Part shown: in pieces, positions 51,993 through 60,271 of the stretch
Layout of the letters: every line of letters begins with the position of its first letter
How positions within the stretch are numbered: position 1 is the stretch's first letter
Assembly: GCA_902801295.1 (NCBI GenBank)
Contig: CADCHN010000005.1
Coordinates: forward strand, 20,037 to 84,036
DNA length: 64,000 bases
Source: Oscillospiraceae bacterium
Lineage (GTDB): Bacteria > Bacillota > Clostridia > Oscillospirales > Oscillospiraceae
Direction of reading: 5' to 3'
The notes under the pieces: generated by a model
Told to the model about the DNA's origin: nothing
The model's database searches: none
Seen by the model: the letters and a program-made list of their open reading frames with translations, nothing else
Position numbers and translations under genes: made by a program

Positions 51993-53186
51993 ATGAAAAA
52001 CAATACCTGCGGCTTTGGAACAAAAGCTATCCACGCCGGTAATGTCAAGGATCAGCAGTACGGCGCTCTGACGACGCCGATCTATCAGAGCTCTACCTTC
52101 GTCTTCGACAGCTGCGAGCAGGGCGGACGCCGGTTTGCCGGGGCCGAGAACGGATATATTTACACCCGCCTCGGGAATCCGACCGTTTCAGTGCTGGAAA
52201 ATAAGGTGGCGGCGCTCGAGGGCGGAGAAGCTGCTCTGGCGACAGCTTCCGGTATGGGTGCTATTTCTTCCTGCCTGTGGACCATCGCATCTGCCGGTAA
52301 GCACATCATCGCGGACGGAACCCTCTATGGCTGCACCTTCGCGCTGCTGAATCACGGCATCAGCCGCTACGGCGTAGATGTGGACTTCATCGATACTTCT
52401 GATCTGGAGGCGGTGAAAGCGCATCTTCGGCCCAATACCGTTGCGATTTACCTCGAAACCCCGGCTAATCCTAATCTGAAAATCACGGATATTACCGCGG
52501 TTGCCAAGATCGCTCACGCATATAACGCGGACATCAAGGTCGTCTGCGACAATACCTTTGCGTCTCCCGCGCTGCAGAATCCGCTTGCTCTCGGCGCGGA
52601 CGTTGTTGTGCACTCCGCTACTAAATATCTCAACGGCCACGGCGATGTGGTTGCGGGCTTTGTCGTCGGCAAGGCAGACTTTATCAACCAGGTCCGCATG
52701 TTCGGCCTCAAGGACATGACCGGCGCCGTATTGGACCCCTTTGCCGCGTTTTTGCTGCTGCGCGGCCTGAAGACGCTCGAACTGCGCATGGCGCGCCATT
52801 GCGAAAACGCCTCAAAAATCGCCGCGTTTCTCGCAGAACACCCGGCGGTGGAAAAGGTCAACTATCCCGGCCTGAAAACGCATAAGGGCCATGAGATCGC
52901 TGCCCGCCAGATGAAGGACTTTGGCGGCATGCTGAGCTTTGAAGTCAGGGGCGGCAAGGAAGCCGGCATGAAATTGGTCAACGCCCTGCAGCTCATCACG
53001 GTTGCCGTCTCGCTCGGCGATGCCGAGAGCCTGATCGAGCATCCTGCCTCCATGACCCACTCCACCTATTCTGCAGAAGAACTGGCGGCCTCCGGTATCG
53101 CGCCGGGCCTCATCCGTCTCTCGGCCGGCCTGGAAAACGCGGAGGATCTGATCGCTGATCTGAAGCAGGCACTGGATCAAATTTAA
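51993..53186 (+). CDS. Trans-sulfuration family PLP enzyme (methionine gamma-lyase-like)
   Basis: A 397-residue Cys/Met-metabolism PLP enzyme. It begins NTCGFGTKAIHAGNVKD, with TPIYQSSTFVFDSCEQGGRR next. ENGYIYTRLGNPTVSVLENK contains the Tyr and Arg that reach the neighbouring active site. The PLP lysine lies in SATKYLNGHGDVVAG near residue 211, and the C-terminal ASMTHSTY lies near 351-358. The overall type fits methionine gamma-lyase or cystathionine gamma-lyase/O-acetylhomoserine sulfhydrylase; the product cannot be fixed from sequence alone. GGAGGAGAG precedes the ATG at 51993. The divergent neighbour is the flavoprotein. Confidence 0.88.
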   Translation: MKNNTCGFGTKAIHAGNVKDQQYGALTTPIYQSSTFVFDSCEQGGRRFAGAENGYIYTRLGNPTVSVLENKVAALEGGEAALATASGMGAISSCLWTIASAGKHIIADGTLYGCTFALLNHGISRYGVDVDFIDTSDLEAVKAHLRPNTVAIYLETPANPNLKITDITAVAKIAHAYNADIKVVCDNTFASPALQNPLALGADVVVHSATKYLNGHGDVVAGFVVGKADFINQVRMFGLKDMTGAVLDPFAAFLLLRGLKTLELRMARHCENASKIAAFLAEHPAVEKVNYPGLKTHKGHEIAARQMKDFGGMLSFEVRGGKEAGMKLVNALQLITVAVSLGDAESLIEHPASMTHSTYSAEELAASGIAPGLIRLSAGLENAEDLIADLKQALDQI

Positions 53187-53202
53187 GCATCCATAACGAT
53201 AG

Positions 53203-53234
53203 AAAAAGTCACCGGATCAACCGGTGACTTTTTT
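53203..53234. terminator. Bidirectional terminator between the PLP lyase and LysR genes
   Basis: AAAAAGTCACCGG and CCGGTGACTTTTTT pair around ATCAA, between convergent genes. Confidence 0.88.
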
Positions 53235-54150
53235 AATACTCTGTTTCGGCGGTGATGCGACGCAGGATCTCAATGAACTTTTGTTCTGGCTCTGACAGCT
53301 TGTGCTGCCGCTGCGAAACGGTGCCGAGACGCATATCGCAGGCATCCCGCAGCGGAATGGCAATCAAGCGATCATCGGCATATCCGTCCGGGAGAACGCC
53401 GCTGCCGGTGGACACACAGTCCGTATGTGCCATGACATTGTAGATGCTCGCCCGGTCGCTGACATAAACCATGCGTTCAAAATCAACGCCGGAGCCGTAG
53501 ACGGCTTCTTCCGCATAGTTGAGATTGCTTTCCGACTGAGTAAACACAACGTGCGGATAGGGACGAAGTTGGTCGAGCGTAATCGAAGTTTCTGCAGACA
53601 AGGGATGATCCTTGCGCATAAAAACATGCGGGTGGAGGGCGACCAGAGGCTCGAATACCAGATTTTTCTCCTCCAGCGAGCGAATGATATAGTTTTCCGT
53701 TCGATCGGAGATGAAGATGACGCCTAAATCACTCAAGCCGGTTGCAACGTCGCCGATGACCGCCGCCATATCGGTTTCCTTCAGGCTCAACTGCATCGGA
53801 AGCGGACCCAGACTATTGAGGAAGTCCACAAAAGCCTTCGCGCAAAAAGGATAGCGCTGAGCGGATACGGACAGATGGACTCGATCCGCATCTTTCCGCC
53901 GACCGTAATAGCGGCTCAGTTTCCGGCATTGCTCTACAATCGGCGTGATTTGAGACACGAGCTCCCGCCCGTCTTCGGTCAGCGAAATGCCGCGGTTGGA
54001 ACGGCGAAAAATCGGAAAACCGAGGTCCTTTTCTACTTCAAGAATCGCACTCGAAAGCGCGGATTGGGAAACAAAGAGGCTCTGCGCCGCTTTGTTCATG
54101 GAACCGCAGCGATCAATCTCCAGAATATAATTCATCTGCAGGAGGGTCAT
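53233..54150 (-). CDS. LysR family transcriptional regulator
   Basis: A 305-residue LysR-type regulator. The winged HTH is N-terminal: MTLLQMNYILEIDRCGSMNK then AAQSLFVSQSALSSAI and DLGFPIFRRSNRGISLTEDG (residues about 1-60). An effector-binding domain of about 210 residues follows. The ATG at 54150 follows GAGGTG 6 bases before it. It lies 43 bp downstream of asd in the same direction and may be co-transcribed. The target is unknown; asd or the adjacent convergent sulfur-amino-acid lyase are natural candidates by position only. Confidence 0.92.
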   Translation of the reverse strand: MTLLQMNYILEIDRCGSMNKAAQSLFVSQSALSSAILEVEKDLGFPIFRRSNRGISLTEDGRELVSQITPIVEQCRKLSRYYGRRKDADRVHLSVSAQRYPFCAKAFVDFLNSLGPLPMQLSLKETDMAAVIGDVATGLSDLGVIFISDRTENYIIRSLEEKNLVFEPLVALHPHVFMRKDHPLSAETSITLDQLRPYPHVVFTQSESNLNYAEEAVYGSGVDFERMVYVSDRASIYNVMAHTDCVSTGSGVLPDGYADDRLIAIPLRDACDMRLGTVSQRQHKLSEPEQKFIEILRRITAETEY

Positions 54151-54193
54151 GTTGTTCACCTCATCATTGGTACGTTTCCGGGTTTCTATATCA

Positions 54194-55198
54194 TTATCGT
54201 CCGCTTTCCAGCAACTGCAGGATCTGTAGGGCGTTGGCTGCCGCGCCCTTGCGGATCTGGTCGCCGCAGCACCAGAGGCAAAGGCCGTTGGGATGAGTGA
54301 GATCTTCACGCAGACGCCCGACGTACACCAGATCCTGACCTCCGGTATCCAGCGGCGTCGGATAATTTCTCGTCTCATCCTCCGTCAGCCGACAGCCGGG
54401 GAATGAGGCGATGGCGGCTCGCGCATCCGAAAGGCTGACGGCGTTCTCCGTCCAAAGCGTAACGGAAATGGAATGGGAGCGCATGACAGGAACGCGCACA
54501 CAGGTACAGCTCACACTGAGCTCCGGACGGTGAAGGATCCGCCGTCCCTCGTTCTGCATTTTCATTTCTTCGTCTGTATATCCGTTCGGCTGCCCGGCAC
54601 CGATCCACGGAATCACATTCATGGCAATCGGAACAGGGAACACCGACGGCTGTGGATTTTTTCCCTGAACATAGGCGGCGATTTCATCCTCCAGCTCGCG
54701 CTGTCCCTGGACACCAGCGCCCGATACCGCCTGATAGGTGCTTACGACCATGGAGCGAATCGGGGAGAGACGATGAATGCCCGCGACCGCCATCAGAGTG
54801 ATGATCGTTGAGCAGTTCGGGTTCGCGATGATGCCATGATGTTCAAAGGCGTCGCGGCCGTTGATTTCCGGGACAACAAGCGGAACCTCCGGATCCATAC
54901 GGAAGGCGGCGCTGTTGTCGATGTACACGGCGCCGCTTCGCCGGATTGCGGGAGCAAAGCGCCTGGAAATCGGCTGATCGGAGGCACCCAAAACGCAGTC
55001 AAGTCCGGTAAAGCTCTCTTCAGCAGCGCATTGCACCAACTGTTTCTCTCCTCGGAAGAGAATTGTTTTTCCTGCGCTGTTTGGCCCGGAGAGAAGACGC
55101 AGCTCCTCGACCGGGATCTGGTATTCTTCAATCAGGCGCAGCATTTCGCGCCCGACGGCGCCGGTAGCACCAAGAATGGCTAGTTTGATAGGTCTCAT
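54194..55198 (-). CDS. asd: Aspartate-semialdehyde dehydrogenase
   Basis: A 334-residue NADP-dependent dehydrogenase that makes aspartate semialdehyde for lysine, methionine and threonine synthesis. The NADP-binding LAILGATGAVGREMLRLIEE is at residues 6-25. The catalytic Cys is in IANPNCSTI (about C129) and the acid/base His in RVPVMRSHS (about H242). The active-site Gln lies in STYQAVSGAG (near 153-162). Length and motifs are those of bacterial Asd. It is 13 bp after the polysaccharide deacetylase gene. Confidence 0.95.
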   Translation of the reverse strand: MRPIKLAILGATGAVGREMLRLIEEYQIPVEELRLLSGPNSAGKTILFRGEKQLVQCAAEESFTGLDCVLGASDQPISRRFAPAIRRSGAVYIDNSAAFRMDPEVPLVVPEINGRDAFEHHGIIANPNCSTIITLMAVAGIHRLSPIRSMVVSTYQAVSGAGVQGQRELEDEIAAYVQGKNPQPSVFPVPIAMNVIPWIGAGQPNGYTDEEMKMQNEGRRILHRPELSVSCTCVRVPVMRSHSISVTLWTENAVSLSDARAAIASFPGCRLTEDETRNYPTPLDTGGQDLVYVGRLREDLTHPNGLCLWCCGDQIRKGAAANALQILQLLESGR

Positions 55199-55211
55199 GG
55201 CAGCTCCTTTC

Positions 55212-55979
55212 TCATGCGGCGCATTGTTTTCCCGTATGATCGATCGTGTAATCTCCCTCTAAGAGCAGCTCAGAGATCGGCACAATCGTATATCCGTCCT
55301 TCTGCAGTTGTTCCAGGATCCCAGGCAGGGCCTCGGGCGTATGCTCCGCGGCGTTGTGGAACAGAACGATACTTCCCGGCTGGATGTTTTTCAGGACGCG
55401 GCTTTGAATCTCATCGGCGCTGATTCCTTTCCAGTCGAGACTGTCCACGTCCCATTGGATCGCTGTCATGCCGGCGTCGTTGACAGCCTCAATCACATGG
55501 TCGTCGTACTCTCCGTAGGGACAGCGAAAGAGGACAGGGGAGACCCCGGTAATCGCGCTGATCTTGTCATTGCAGGCGGCGAGATCGTTTTTGATCTCCT
55601 CACTGCTGAGCTTTGAAAAATGAGCGTGGTGAGATGAATGGCTCATCACCTCGTGTCCCGCGTCGGCCAGCGCCTTAACAGACTCAGGGTATCGATCCAC
55701 CCAGTCGCCGACGACGAAAAAGGTCGTGTGTACCTGATATTGATTCAGAATATCAATCAGGTTCTGCGTGTCCTCGTTGCCCCAGGCGGCGTCAAAGGAT
55801 ATGGCAACGGTCTTGTCGTTCCGCTGCACACTGTAGATCGGCAGCTTTCGTTGCGCAGCGGAAACGCCTACGATGGCAGGGCTGTTGACGGCCCAAAAAA
55901 TCAGCGCAATGGCAAGAATAAAACCGAGGGCGGAAAGTACAGCTTTGTTTTTTTTCAGAATTCCTCTCAAATCGATCAT
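55212..55979 (-). CDS. Polysaccharide deacetylase (PdaB-like)
   Basis: A 255-residue exported NodB-domain protein. An N-terminal TM/signal anchor (AVLSALGFILAIALIFWAV, about residues 13-31) precedes the catalytic domain. Motif 1 reads ISFDAAWGNEDT, in which the second Asp is Ala, as in the PdaB sporulation deacetylases. Motif 2 is SHSSHHAHFSK (HxxxH) and motif 3 RCPYGEYD. It probably acts on cell-wall or spore-cortex glycan. GGAGGGATCCGT is upstream. The following gene is asd. Confidence 0.88.
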   Translation of the reverse strand: MIDLRGILKKNKAVLSALGFILAIALIFWAVNSPAIVGVSAAQRKLPIYSVQRNDKTVAISFDAAWGNEDTQNLIDILNQYQVHTTFFVVGDWVDRYPESVKALADAGHEVMSHSSHHAHFSKLSSEEIKNDLAACNDKISAITGVSPVLFRCPYGEYDDHVIEAVNDAGMTAIQWDVDSLDWKGISADEIQSRVLKNIQPGSIVLFHNAAEHTPEALPGILEQLQKDGYTIVPISELLLEGDYTIDHTGKQCAA

Positions 55980-56038
55980 ACGGATCCCTCCTTACTGATT
56001 TAAGCGTATGTAAGAGAGGCGTCCGTTCATTCCAAAAT

Positions 56039-56065
56039 CCCGGCACAGACTCAAGCCGTGCCGGG
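56039..56065 (-). terminator. Terminator-like hairpin behind the gene remnant
   Basis: CCCGGCAC and GTGCCGGG pair around 11 bases; on the minus strand ATTTTGG follows. It lies 15 bp after the stop codon of the remnant at 56081. Confidence 0.6.
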
Positions 56066-56080
56066 AGAGAGGAGACGGGA

Positions 56081-56197
56081 TTATTTTGTCATCAGCGCTG
56101 TGGTTTCCACATGGCATGAAGCAACAGCGTGAATAAAAACGCCGTTATCTACGCTGCCCACACGACCTTCGGCGTCAGGAATATGCCGTTGACCATT
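56081..56197 (-). pseudogene. Possible 3' remnant of a gene cut by the mobile element
   Basis: An open stretch of 38 codons on the minus strand ends NGVFIHAVASC-HVETTALMTK then TAA, followed by a terminator-like hairpin. It has no start codon or ribosome-binding site, and a TAA lies directly upstream of its first codon. HVETTALM-type endings occur at the C-terminus of RumA/TrmA-type RNA uracil methyltransferases (HVETVVLL), a known target of integrating elements; that match is short and tentative. It may instead be non-coding. Confidence 0.35.
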
Positions 56198-56244
56198 TTA
56201 AGCGGAGGTTTCAGATTGAGAAAACTGGCTCGGAAAATCGGATT

Positions 56245-56739
56245 TCACAGCTTGTATACCGCGGGAATTTCCTGATCCTCTTTCCAGAGCTCTTTCTTTT
56301 CTTCAAAGCCAAACGACAGATACAGCTTTCTCGCCACCTCATTTTCCGGCTCATAAGACAGCCAGCAGTATTCGGATTTCCCGCTGGGAGAAGTCTTTAT
56401 AAAGTCCACGGCAAGCTTTAACGCTTCTCTCCCGTAACCGTTGCCCTGATATCTTTTATCGATCATAAAACGCCAAATATAATAGTAGCCCCTCGGCAGA
56501 TCGTAATACTGTTCTGCCCACGGAACGTCATAGCCGATCATCAGAAAACCGACGGGCTTTTTCCCGAGATAGATACCAAACGTGTATACGGGTATCGCTT
56601 CTTCCGTCAAAGCAAAATAGGCGTCGATCATACTGTCGCGGTTTGACGCGACAAATTCCTTTTGGTCTTTTGAGACCTTAAGCTTTAACACATCGTCAAC
56701 CGTGTCCCAAGTAAGCTTTTCAAGGTGTATGTTATTCAT
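56245..56739 (-). CDS. GNAT family N-acetyltransferase
   Basis: A 164-residue acetyltransferase. The acetyl-CoA motif A reads RFMIDKRYQGNGYGREALKL (R-x-x-G-x-G, near residues 90-109), and the C-terminal CWLSYEPENEVARKLYLSFG is the usual helix-strand end. The sequence resembles spermidine/spermine-type N-acetyltransferases of Firmicutes. Its ATG overlaps the recombinase stop codon (ATGA), so it is translated from the recombinase mRNA and belongs to the mobile element as cargo. GC is lower than in the chromosome to the left. Substrate unknown. Confidence 0.85.
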   Translation of the reverse strand: MNNIHLEKLTWDTVDDVLKLKVSKDQKEFVASNRDSMIDAYFALTEEAIPVYTFGIYLGKKPVGFLMIGYDVPWAEQYYDLPRGYYYIWRFMIDKRYQGNGYGREALKLAVDFIKTSPSGKSEYCWLSYEPENEVARKLYLSFGFEEKKELWKEDQEIPAVYKL

Positions 56740-58427
56740 GATTTTTTCCTTTCTGTTCTTGTCATCAATACTACCGTCTCATCTTGTGTATCGTTGTCCA
56801 AACTTATTTCCATATCCTCCTCTATGATCGGGAGCTTGAATTTGATGGATTTCAGCCATTGTCCGTTCGGCTTCCGTTCCTCAAAGATATGGATTTCGGA
56901 GATCAGCGACTCCATAAGCTGTCGGCGTTCCTGTTCATCCATCACGGCGTACAGCTTATCAAAGTAAATCAAAACTTTGTAGATATTATCGGCAGTCAGC
57001 TTTTCAGCTTCGATTGCCATTTTCTTTGCTCTGGCTTCAATCAGCAGAGACTCCGTATCCTCGATTTTATCATACATCTTGTAAAGACGATCATCAAGGT
57101 CTGCCTTGCGTTTGATGTAATGTTTATCATCGGGGTCAAGTGTATCAATTTCCTCTATCAATCGGGACTTGATGGAATAGCTCTGGCGAAGCTGTTTTTC
57201 GTAGTTTGCAATCTCCTGTTCGATAGCGGAAGTATCCACTTTCATGCTGATTTTCTGCTGCATCAAAGCGGCAAACTTCGGATTGCTGACCAACTTGGTA
57301 ATCACCTCTGCGACAGCGGTTTCCAAGAGTTCTTCGTGGATTTGCTTCTTATAGTCGCACTTGTGACCACGGGTCATGGTGCGGTGTTTGCAGCCGTAGT
57401 AGTAGAAATCCTTGTACTTCGTGCCGTCTGCCTTGTGCTTGACACTCTTATTGCCGTACATACCGGCTCCGCAGATCGGGCATTTGAGCAAGCCTGTCAG
57501 CAGATGCACCTTGTTATCCTTACCATGGTTGACCTTCTCGTATTTCTTTGCCTGGGCAACCAATTTCACCTGTGCATCATGCCAGAGTTCTTCGGAAACA
57601 AGTGCTTCGTGCAGACCATCGACCAACAGATAGTTGTCCTGTTCAATAAGACGGTAATCGTTTCTTGTGCCATGCACCTTTTCCGTCCTGCGTCTGCCAT
57701 AGGCGATCTTGCCGCAGTAAACAGGATTTTTCAGTATCCTGCGGATAAGCGCTGCATCAAACAGAGGATTCTTGCCGTTCTGTCTTTGGATTTTTCCAAT
57801 GCCATGATTGGCGAGGTATCGGGCAAGACCGTTTGCGCCCATGTCGGTATGCACGTACTTGTCAAAGATGATGCGGATTGCTTCTGCTTCTTCCTCATTC
57901 ACATACAGCTTGCCTTTTTCAAGCGTATATCCATAAGGAGCAAAGCCGCCGTTCCATTTGCCCTCACGGGCTTTCTGGATTCTGCCCTCCATCGTCTGAA
58001 CACGGATATTCTCACGCTCGATCTCGGCAACCGCTGACAGAACGGAGATCATCAGTTTTCCTGCATCCTTGGAGGAATCAATACCATCCTCAACACAGAT
58101 CAGATTGACACCGAAATCCTGCATAACCTGCAAGGTGGACAGCACATCTGCCGCATTTCTGCCGAAACGGGAGAGCTTGAACACCAGCACATAGGAAACA
58201 CCGTCCTTGCCGGATTTGATGTCCTCCATCATGCGGTTAAACTCTAATCTGCCCTCGATGGACTTACCGGATTTACCGGCATCCTCATACTCACCGACAA
58301 TCTTATAGTCATTGTACTCGGCAAATGCTTTCATTCTGGCTTTCTGAGCATCCAGAGAGTATCCATCCACCTGTATCGTGGTGGATACTCTCATGTAAAT
58401 ATATACTTTTATCTTGTCTTTTTTCAT
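56736..58427 (-). CDS. Large serine recombinase (integrase of the element)
   Basis: A 563-residue site-specific serine recombinase. The resolvase domain begins KVYIYMRVSTTIQVDGYSLD, with the nucleophile Ser at about residue 15 and the RxS motif; LVFKLSRFGRN (near 84-94) holds the second conserved Arg. The recombinase domain follows (GKWNGGFAPYGYTLEKGKLY). A zinc ribbon CPICGAGMYGNKS pairs with a later C-x-H region near residues 317-355. A coiled-coil (about 400-465) precedes the end. Such enzymes insert and excise integrative elements without host factors. It has a promoter at 58525-58553 and a GAGGAT ribosome-binding site. Confidence 0.93.
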   Translation of the reverse strand: MKKDKIKVYIYMRVSTTIQVDGYSLDAQKARMKAFAEYNDYKIVGEYEDAGKSGKSIEGRLEFNRMMEDIKSGKDGVSYVLVFKLSRFGRNAADVLSTLQVMQDFGVNLICVEDGIDSSKDAGKLMISVLSAVAEIERENIRVQTMEGRIQKAREGKWNGGFAPYGYTLEKGKLYVNEEEAEAIRIIFDKYVHTDMGANGLARYLANHGIGKIQRQNGKNPLFDAALIRRILKNPVYCGKIAYGRRRTEKVHGTRNDYRLIEQDNYLLVDGLHEALVSEELWHDAQVKLVAQAKKYEKVNHGKDNKVHLLTGLLKCPICGAGMYGNKSVKHKADGTKYKDFYYYGCKHRTMTRGHKCDYKKQIHEELLETAVAEVITKLVSNPKFAALMQQKISMKVDTSAIEQEIANYEKQLRQSYSIKSRLIEEIDTLDPDDKHYIKRKADLDDRLYKMYDKIEDTESLLIEARAKKMAIEAEKLTADNIYKVLIYFDKLYAVMDEQERRQLMESLISEIHIFEERKPNGQWLKSIKFKLPIIEEDMEISLDNDTQDETVVLMTRTERKKS

Positions 58428-58474
58428 ATCGTTATCCTCATTCGTGCCGCCGTATGCAGCACCGTTATGTAACC

Positions 58475-58502
58475 CCTACTCCGAAATCACTCTCAGAGTA
58501 GG
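58475..58502. repeat. Hairpin in the recombinase leader
   Basis: CCTACTC (58475-58481) and GAGTAGG (58496-58502) form a 7-bp stem with a 14-base loop in the 5' leader of the recombinase mRNA, between its promoter and start codon. It could be a regulatory structure or part of the recombinase attachment or binding region. Confidence 0.45.
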
Positions 58503-58524
58503 TTTGGACACTTATCACACGTAT

Positions 58525-58553
58525 ATTATATCATGCAATGTCCGTTTTTTCAA
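58525..58553 (-). promoter_or_regulatory. Promoter of the recombinase-GNAT operon
   Basis: Minus-strand TTGAAA (58553-58548), 17-bp spacer, TATAAT (58530-58525). The -35 lies inside the end of the small upstream gene. Confidence 0.82.
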
Positions 58554-58725
58554 TAGATTCCGCAAAAAGTTTGGAATTGTTTACAATTTCTTTTTTCTCG
58601 CTGTCCAAACAAATCGGCGGCTCCGGAAGATTTTCAATATCCAGAACCGCCGCATATTTCTCTATTAAGTTGGCAAGTAAATCGGCAAAGCCGCTCCATT
58701 CATCCTTTTTTCTGTTATCTATAAT
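58531..58725 (-). CDS. Small element protein with non-standard start
   Basis: A 64-residue soluble protein, IIDNRKKDEWSGFADLLANL onward, mostly helical and acidic. No ATG, GTG or TTG suits its 5' end, but AGGAGG lies 6 bases before an ATT codon at 58725, which may be the start (an ATA follows). The first 11 bases overlap the relaxase gene's 3' end, suggesting coupling. I do not recognise the family. It sits between relaxase and recombinase in the mobilisation operon. Confidence 0.5.
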   Translation of the reverse strand: MIDNRKKDEWSGFADLLANLIEKYAAVLDIENLPEPPICLDSEKKEIVNNSKLFAESIEKTDIA

Positions 58726-59695
58726 GGCGTACCTCCTGCGTTTTGCTGTCACGATGTGTATATGCTCGAATGATCTCCGGCGGGATGCGGTCAAGAATGC
58801 CCTTGATGCGCTCATAATCGCTATGCAGCCGCATTTCCTGCAACTTCTTGACGGTGCTTTCTTTCTCGCTCTTTTCCAGAGCGGCGGTCAGCTCGTCATT
58901 TTTCTTTTCCAACGCTTTCTGTTTGCCGTCCGCTGTTTTGAAGAACTTTTTGTATTTCTTCATCTGCGTTTCCATAGCGGCAACATCGGGGATATACTTT
59001 TCAAGAAACGCCGCAATCTGTGCCGAACGCTCCTTGTAGTTCGTGAATTTCATATCGGAGAGCAGTTCTGCCAGCTTGTCATGCTGCTTGTTCAGACGTG
59101 CCATCTGTTTGAATACCCTTGTGGGGATGTGGTCACGCCCGGTCTCGCTGGCACTTTCGCCACGTTCCAGATCGGGATATTTCTTTACCATGTGTTCCCA
59201 ATACTTGTCCTGCCACTGTGTCAGCTTCTTTTTGTTCCCTAAAATCTCCTTGGCACACAACCTTTTATCCTCCGTCAGAGGTACAAAGCAAAGGTGCATA
59301 TGGGGCGATTTCTCGTCCAGATGCACCACAGCGGATATGATCGTTTCGGGAGCTTGATTCTGCTTGATGAACTCCAACGCTTCATTGAAGAACTCACGGA
59401 TTTCAGCTCGTTTCTTTCCCTTGAAAAAACCCGGCGTAGCGGTTATGAGAGCTTCCACCACACGAACGCTGTCCGAGCGTGTGCGGCATCCGGCTTCTGC
59501 AATCTGACGCTCGGATTCAGCTCTGTACTTCCTTTCGGGCTTGATAAGATGGAAATTCAAGTGTGTACGGGACGGGTCAATGTCTGGATTGCTTGCGTAT
59601 TTCTCCTTGGTGCGCTCGTTATGAGCTTCAATGCCGCTGATCTCCGGTCCCTTGTATTTCGCAAATCTTAAAATAGCGTACTGTGCATTTGCCAT
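58715..59695 (-). CDS. MobV/Pre-type relaxase (plasmid recombination/mobilisation protein)
   Basis: A 326-residue Mob_Pre relaxase that nicks oriT to start DNA transfer. The N-terminal motif with HNERTKEKYASNPDID (residues about 25-40) and NFHLI is family-typical. The metal-binding motif HLDEKSPHMHLCFVPL (His about 125, 132 and 134) is the conserved HxxxxxxHxH of the MobV family. A long coiled-coil (residues about 235-300) ends the chain. The ATG at 59695 follows AAAAGGAGG. Its start overlaps the stop of the small HTH gene by one base. Confidence 0.88.
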   Translation of the reverse strand: MANAQYAILRFAKYKGPEISGIEAHNERTKEKYASNPDIDPSRTHLNFHLIKPERKYRAESERQIAEAGCRTRSDSVRVVEALITATPGFFKGKKRAEIREFFNEALEFIKQNQAPETIISAVVHLDEKSPHMHLCFVPLTEDKRLCAKEILGNKKKLTQWQDKYWEHMVKKYPDLERGESASETGRDHIPTRVFKQMARLNKQHDKLAELLSDMKFTNYKERSAQIAAFLEKYIPDVAAMETQMKKYKKFFKTADGKQKALEKKNDELTAALEKSEKESTVKKLQEMRLHSDYERIKGILDRIPPEIIRAYTHRDSKTQEVRHYR

Positions 59696-59910
59696 TATTT
59701 GTCCCTCCTTTTCTGCCATACGATGTCGTAGCCCAGCACATCGGCAAGCTCCACGACTTCCTTGTATCGGATACTTTCTCTCTGTAATTTTGCGGACAGA
59801 TTGGAAACGCTGTCGCTCCATCCGTACTCGTCCGAGAGCAGGTCAACAACTTCCTGCATAGTCATTCCGGTACGGATGATCTGTGCCTTTATTTCGTTGC
59901 GTACATTCAT
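59695..59910 (-). CDS. Small phage/element HTH protein (DUF6471-like)
   Basis: A 71-residue DNA-binding protein. It begins MNVRNEIKAQIIRTGMTMQE with a predicted helix-turn-helix (VVDLLSDEYGWSDSVSNLSA and the recognition helix after it). Such small proteins often sit before relaxase genes and may act as auxiliary oriT-binding or regulatory proteins. The ATG at 59910 is preferred over an ATG that overlaps the GGAGG Shine-Dalgarno. It overlaps the relaxase start by one base. Confidence 0.75.
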   Translation of the reverse strand: MNVRNEIKAQIIRTGMTMQEVVDLLSDEYGWSDSVSNLSAKLQRESIRYKEVVELADVLGYDIVWQKRRDK

Positions 59911-59920
59911 ATTGATAAAA

Positions 59921-59935
59921 TCCTCCATAAATTTT
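59921..59935 (-). promoter_or_regulatory. Repeated 15-nt translation-initiation leader, copy 1
   Basis: The minus-strand sequence AAAATTTATGGAGGA, including the Shine-Dalgarno, occurs here before the HTH gene and again at 62274-62288 before the CHC2 primase gene. Confidence 0.6.
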
Positions 59936-59955
59936 GTTTGTAATGCGGCGAAAAC

Positions 59956-59994
59956 GGTACGCCCTACGGCATACCCACTTCACCGATTAGTGAA
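59956..59994 (-). other. Candidate origin of transfer (oriT)
   Basis: Two adjacent short palindromes lie in the non-coding region just before the HTH/relaxase genes. TTCAC/GTGAA (59979-59994) has a 6-base loop. GGTACGCC/GGCATACC (59956-59975) is near-perfect. Inverted repeats just upstream of a relaxase gene are the common form of oriT. The exact nick site cannot be named from sequence. The rest of 59995-60068 shows no other feature. Confidence 0.45.
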
Positions 59995-60068
59995 AATCTG
60001 CAATCTCTGAAATCCGTTCAGAATTTTGCTTGTGATGTCCTGCCCATATATGACCATATCCCACTTTA

Positions 60069-60096
60069 CTGTTCCGTGTGATTTGCTCTGGAACAG
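60069..60096. repeat. Inverted repeat CTGTTCC/GGAACAG
   Basis: A perfect 7-bp inverted repeat with a 14-base spacer. Related TGTTCCGT and TTGTTC copies occur at about 60111 and 60130. It may be a protein-binding site in the element's replication or transfer region. Confidence 0.4.
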
Positions 60097-60271
60097 AGAA
60101 AATACCTATTGTTCCGTAAACGGGATACATTGTTCAGAGAAGCACGATTTCGTGAAATGGTTTTGTTCTGCGGTCAAAATCTTTCCTGTTTTCATTACCA
60201 TTGATTTTCAATGCCCAAAAACAGGGCATCCGCCAACAGCATTGAAAAATAATAGTGAAACGGACTGAAAA

